Shown: piece after piece, positions 61,706 through 64,000 of the stretch
How positions within the stretch are numbered: the stretch's first letter is position 1
Layout: each line of letters starts with the position of its first letter
From: Iamia sp963728655
GTDB lineage: Bacteria; Actinomycetota; Acidimicrobiia; Acidimicrobiales; Iamiaceae
NCBI GenBank assembly: GCA_963728655.1
Contig: CAVSLD010000001.1
Span: 372,001-436,000 of the forward strand
DNA: 64,000 nt
Direction of reading: 5' to 3'
Notes under the pieces: generated by a model
Database searches by the model: none
Told to the model about the DNA's origin: nothing
The model's input: only the letters and a program-made list of their open reading frames with translations
Translations under genes and position numbers: made by a program

Positions 61706-62881
61706 ATGGCTGCACCGGACGACGAGCAGGGCCGGTCGCCGTTGCCGGCGCAGTGCCTGGTGTTCCTCGCCTTCGCCATGCCCCTCGGCGTGTACCCCGC
61801 GGGGTGGCCCCAGGAGCGCGGGGCCTTCGGGCAGTCGGCCGCCGCCCTGGGCACGCTCGCCGCGGTGTACGGCGTGGGCCGCCTGGCCACCTCGGCGTCG
61901 GCGGTCACCCTGCTGGCCCGGGTGTCGGTGCGGGCCGCGACCGTGGCGGTCTGCCTGGCCCTGGCCGCGGTGGAGGTGGGCCTCGGCCTGACCCGGGCCT
62001 TCCCGGTCCTGGTCGTGGGCGTGGGCGTGGTCGGCCTGGCCAGCGGGGTCCTCGACTCCCTCGGCAGCCGGTACCAGACCGAGATCCGCGACGTCCGCCG
62101 CTCGGGGTTGATGTACGGCAGCTACGGCGTGGGGGCGACGGTGGGGCCCGCGGTGGTGGCCCTGGCCGGGTGGACCGCCGGCTTCGTGGTGGCGGGTCTC
62201 GTCGCCGCGGTCGCGGCCGTGGCGGCCGCCCGTCCCGGCGTGGTGTGGCCGGCGGGCATGGCCGACCGCCCGCCACCCCGGGCCGAGCGGGCCGGCACCC
62301 TCGACGTGCGGGGCGTGGCGTTGTCGCTGGCCCTGGCCGGCGCCGCGGTGGCCCTCGAGGCGGGGACGGGGAACTGGATGGCCACCTGGTTCGAGGACGG
62401 CCGGGGCACGAGCGCCTCGGCCGCGGCCTTCGCGGTGTCGGGCTTCTGGGGCGGGGTCACGGTGGGCCGGCTGCTGCTGGGCCGGAGCCGGGCGCGCGCG
62501 GCGGCGATCCTCACCCGCGCCCCGGTGGCCGTGCTGGCGGGGTACCTGCTGGTCGCGGTCCTGCCCCCGCTCGCCGCGATGGCGGTCCTCGTCGTCGTCG
62601 GTGCCCTGCAGGGGGTGGTCTTCCCGACGGTGCTGTCGACCACCGTCGACAGGGTGGGTCGGGCCGCGGCGGGCCGGGTGAGCGGCTGGCAGCTGGTGTC
62701 GGCCAACGTCACCGCCACCGCGGTGATCGCCCTGATCGGCGTGGCCGTGGCCGAGGTGGGCGACGGGGTGCCGATCGTCGTGCTGGGCGGGGTGGCCCTG
62801 GTGGCCGTGCCCCTCTGCTGGTGGGCCGCGGCCCGGGTCCCGGCCGACGAGGTGGCGGGACCGGTGGCGCCCCTGACCTGA
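61706..62881 (+). CDS. MFS transporter
   Basis: A 391-residue protein with about twelve helices in one intact frame. RYQTEIRDVRRSGLMYGSYG occupies the family loop after helix 4, and FAVSGFWGGVTVGRLLLGRS is the motif-A-like loop of the second half. PTVLSTTVDRVGRAAAGRVS lies before the last helices. It resembles fucose-permease/FHS-type or CynX-like MFS members, but the substrate is unknown. Its last codons lie inside a 42-base tandem duplication (62866-62949). ATG at 61706. Confidence 0.85.
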   Translation: MAAPDDEQGRSPLPAQCLVFLAFAMPLGVYPAGWPQERGAFGQSAAALGTLAAVYGVGRLATSASAVTLLARVSVRAATVAVCLALAAVEVGLGLTRAFPVLVVGVGVVGLASGVLDSLGSRYQTEIRDVRRSGLMYGSYGVGATVGPAVVALAGWTAGFVVAGLVAAVAAVAAARPGVVWPAGMADRPPPRAERAGTLDVRGVALSLALAGAAVALEAGTGNWMATWFEDGRGTSASAAAFAVSGFWGGVTVGRLLLGRSRARAAAILTRAPVAVLAGYLLVAVLPPLAAMAVLVVVGALQGVVFPTVLSTTVDRVGRAAAGRVSGWQLVSANVTATAVIALIGVAVAEVGDGVPIVVLGGVALVAVPLCWWAAARVPADEVAGPVAPLT

Positions 62882-62949
62882 GCGGCGCGCAGCGGCGCCG
62901 ACCCGGCGGCGCCCCTGACCTGAGCGGCGCCCGCCGGCGCCGACCCGGC
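62866..62949. repeat. 42-base tandem duplication across the MFS stop codon
   Basis: Unit 1 (62866-62907) begins GGCGCCCCTGACCTGAGCGG and ends GGCGCCGACCCGGC; unit 2 (62908-62949) repeats it with a few changes in the middle. The first contains the MFS stop codon, so the repeat copied the last four codons and following bases. Each unit has a GGCGC-GCGCC hairpin. Confidence 0.8.
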
Positions 62950-63633
62950 GACCAGGGGCCGGGCCCCGACCCGCGGGGCGGGCCGGCTCCGCCCCACGAC
63001 CTCGGCCACCCCGAGGGGCCGGTCGACCGCAGCGCGATGACCCGGGCGGGTGGGGGCGGCGACCGCCCCGCCGCCCCGGGCGGCGACGACGGTGACGGCG
63101 GCGGACTCGCCGACCCCGGGAGTCGCCCCCATGCCCCCGCCGACGAGCGCGCCCATGGCCCCGGCACCGACGCGAGACATGTCCTGTCCGACGAGGGCGG
63201 CCGCGGCCGTGCGCACTGCGATCCGTCGCGCCGGACGGGTGGTGGTGGCGACGACGACGTCCACCTGGCGTGTGGGGGTTCGCCTCGAGCGGCCCTGGGC
63301 GCCGGCCACCCGGGACAGGAGGGCGGGGCCGACCATCGCGCCCGTCGCGGTGGGCGTGGTGCGGGGGCCGGTCGCGGCGGGTGCCGACGTCCCGAGGACG
63401 AGCGGGCGACGCACCGCGGGGCCGCCGGTCGGCGGGGCGGGGGAGGCCGCCGTCCCGGGAGCGGTGACGGGGCCCAGGTCGGGCCCGTCCGGTGGGGCCG
63501 GGGCGGACCCGGTCGGGCCCGAGGCGGCGACCGCCGGGGCGAGGGCGGCGCCGACCGAGGTGGACCCGACGGCCACCACGGGGACGGCGAGGGCCAGCAC
63601 GAGGAGGAGCCGCAGGCGCAGGTGCTGGTGCAT
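62882..63633 (-). CDS. Putative secreted Ala/Pro/Gly-rich protein, 3' end undetermined
   Basis: ATG at 63633 follows GGAGGGATCC and opens MHQHLRLRLLLVLALAVPVV then GSTSVGAALAPAVA, a signal peptide. GC at third codon positions is very high in this frame, supporting coding. The mature part is low-complexity (Ala, Pro, Gly, Thr, Val), with DVVVATTTRPARRIAVRTAA and MGALVGGGMGATPGVGESAA. The frame remains open to 62122, but that would overlap the MFS gene antisense by 760 bases; the end is probably near the tandem duplication after a frameshift. No family recognised. Confidence 0.4.
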
Positions 63634-63871
63634 CGGATCCCTCCCCGTCCCCGCCCGGGGCCGCACCCTGCGGCCCCTCGGGGACGGCGTCAGTGGACCG
63701 CGCCGCGGTTGGAGCCCACGTGGAGCCGCCTTGAGACCTCCCGGTCACCCTGACCAGGGGCGACGCGCCGGCTCGGCGCCGCCGGCGCTCCCCCGGTGGC
63801 GCGGCTCCGTCAGGGGGCTGTCGACCGTGGGCCACCGGGCACCGCCGAGCCGGAGCAGCCAGACTCGGGCC
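63634..63871. other. Intergenic spacer between divergent genes
   Basis: A 238-base stretch that must contain promoters for the leftward secreted protein and the rightward MmcQ-like gene. No clear promoter motif, repeat or RNA was recognised. Confidence 0.4.
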
Positions 63872-64000
63872 GTGCCCGGCTCCTTCGACCCCGACGGCGA
63901 GACCCTCGGCCGGCTGCGCGAGGCGTGCGCGGCCCTGCCCGAGGTGGAGGAGCGTCTCAGCCACGGCTCCCCGGCCTGGTTCGTCCGGGGCAAGAAGACC
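63872..64000 (+). CDS. MmcQ/YjbR family protein, N-terminal part
   Basis: The window ends within this gene. GTG at 63872 gives VPGSFDPDGETLGRLREACA and then ALPEVEERLSHGSPAWFVRG, the typical start of the YjbR/CyaY-like family (L-P-x-V-x-E-R-x-S-H-G-x-P-x-F-x-V-R-G-K). The fold binds nucleic acid in some members. The 43 visible residues match the family's first helix and strand. Confidence 0.75.
   Translation, partial: MPGSFDPDGETLGRLREACAALPEVEERLSHGSPAWFVRGKKT

Noticed and set aside
63745..63993. Minus-strand 82-residue open frame at the right end
   Set aside because: It is antisense to the MmcQ/YjbR-like gene, whose plus-strand translation matches a known family.
1..64000. tRNA, rRNA or CRISPR features
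   Set aside because: None recognised on reading both strands; short palindromic repeats are spaced and sequenced unlike a CRISPR array.

Overview
This 64 kb window is chromosomal DNA from a very G+C-rich actinobacterium. The gene set fits a class such as Acidimicrobiia: F420-dependent LLM oxidoreductases, a MeaA-type B12 mutase with its GTPase, a family 1 encapsulin with a ferritin-like cargo, many GTG starts and very short intergenic spaces. The taxon is an inference; no rRNA, tRNA or ribosomal protein gene is present to anchor it.

Layout. Positions 1-6.9 kb hold ordinary housekeeping and metabolic genes: an amino-acid permease end, an enoyl-CoA hydratase-like protein, a glycerophosphodiesterase, an FMN-binding protein, RsgA, an MFS exporter and an LLM oxidoreductase. 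From about 7.1 to 21.1 kb lies a defence island on the + strand, looser in G+C by eye. It holds a large unrecognised protein, a COG1205-type DEAD/DELH helicase with a C-terminal DUF1998-like cysteine domain, a Cas4/RecB-like PD-(D/E)XK nuclease with Fe-S cysteines, Vsr, a cytosine-C5 methyltransferase and a PD-(D/E)XK restriction endonuclease. This composition most resembles a type II Druantia locus extended with Vsr and a restriction enzyme. An IS3-family element splits the nuclease gene. The island ends by overlapping, antisense, the 3' end of an alpha/beta hydrolase gene.

From 21 to 64 kb the window returns to core-like content. It includes a two-gene small HTH operon, a thioesterase, the encapsulin operon, a CoA-transferase, an alcohol dehydrogenase, MOSC and DUF2237 proteins, an SDR-QueA operon behind a perfect palindromic operator, an ABC exporter and a Fur-catalase operon. 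It continues with RecQ carrying a phosphoribosyltransferase-like tail, a CDF metal transporter, an AI-2E/methyltransferase pair, a divergent DMT transporter/XRE-cupin pair, glutamate dehydrogenase and HrpB. A DsbB-thioredoxin pair, a secreted beta-helix protein and MeaB-MeaA (ethylmalonyl-CoA mutase) follow.

Two features cut across the window. First, many genes are broken by single-base indels although their protein motifs stay intact. The damage is densest in the defence island (about 5-20 kb) and in the beta-helix gene (56.1-57.4 kb), which points to poor consensus quality over accessory DNA at least as much as to real decay. Second, the intergenic spaces carry several unrelated families of short palindromic repeats, some in head-to-tail pairs, others single copies, and four of the families recur at distant loci.
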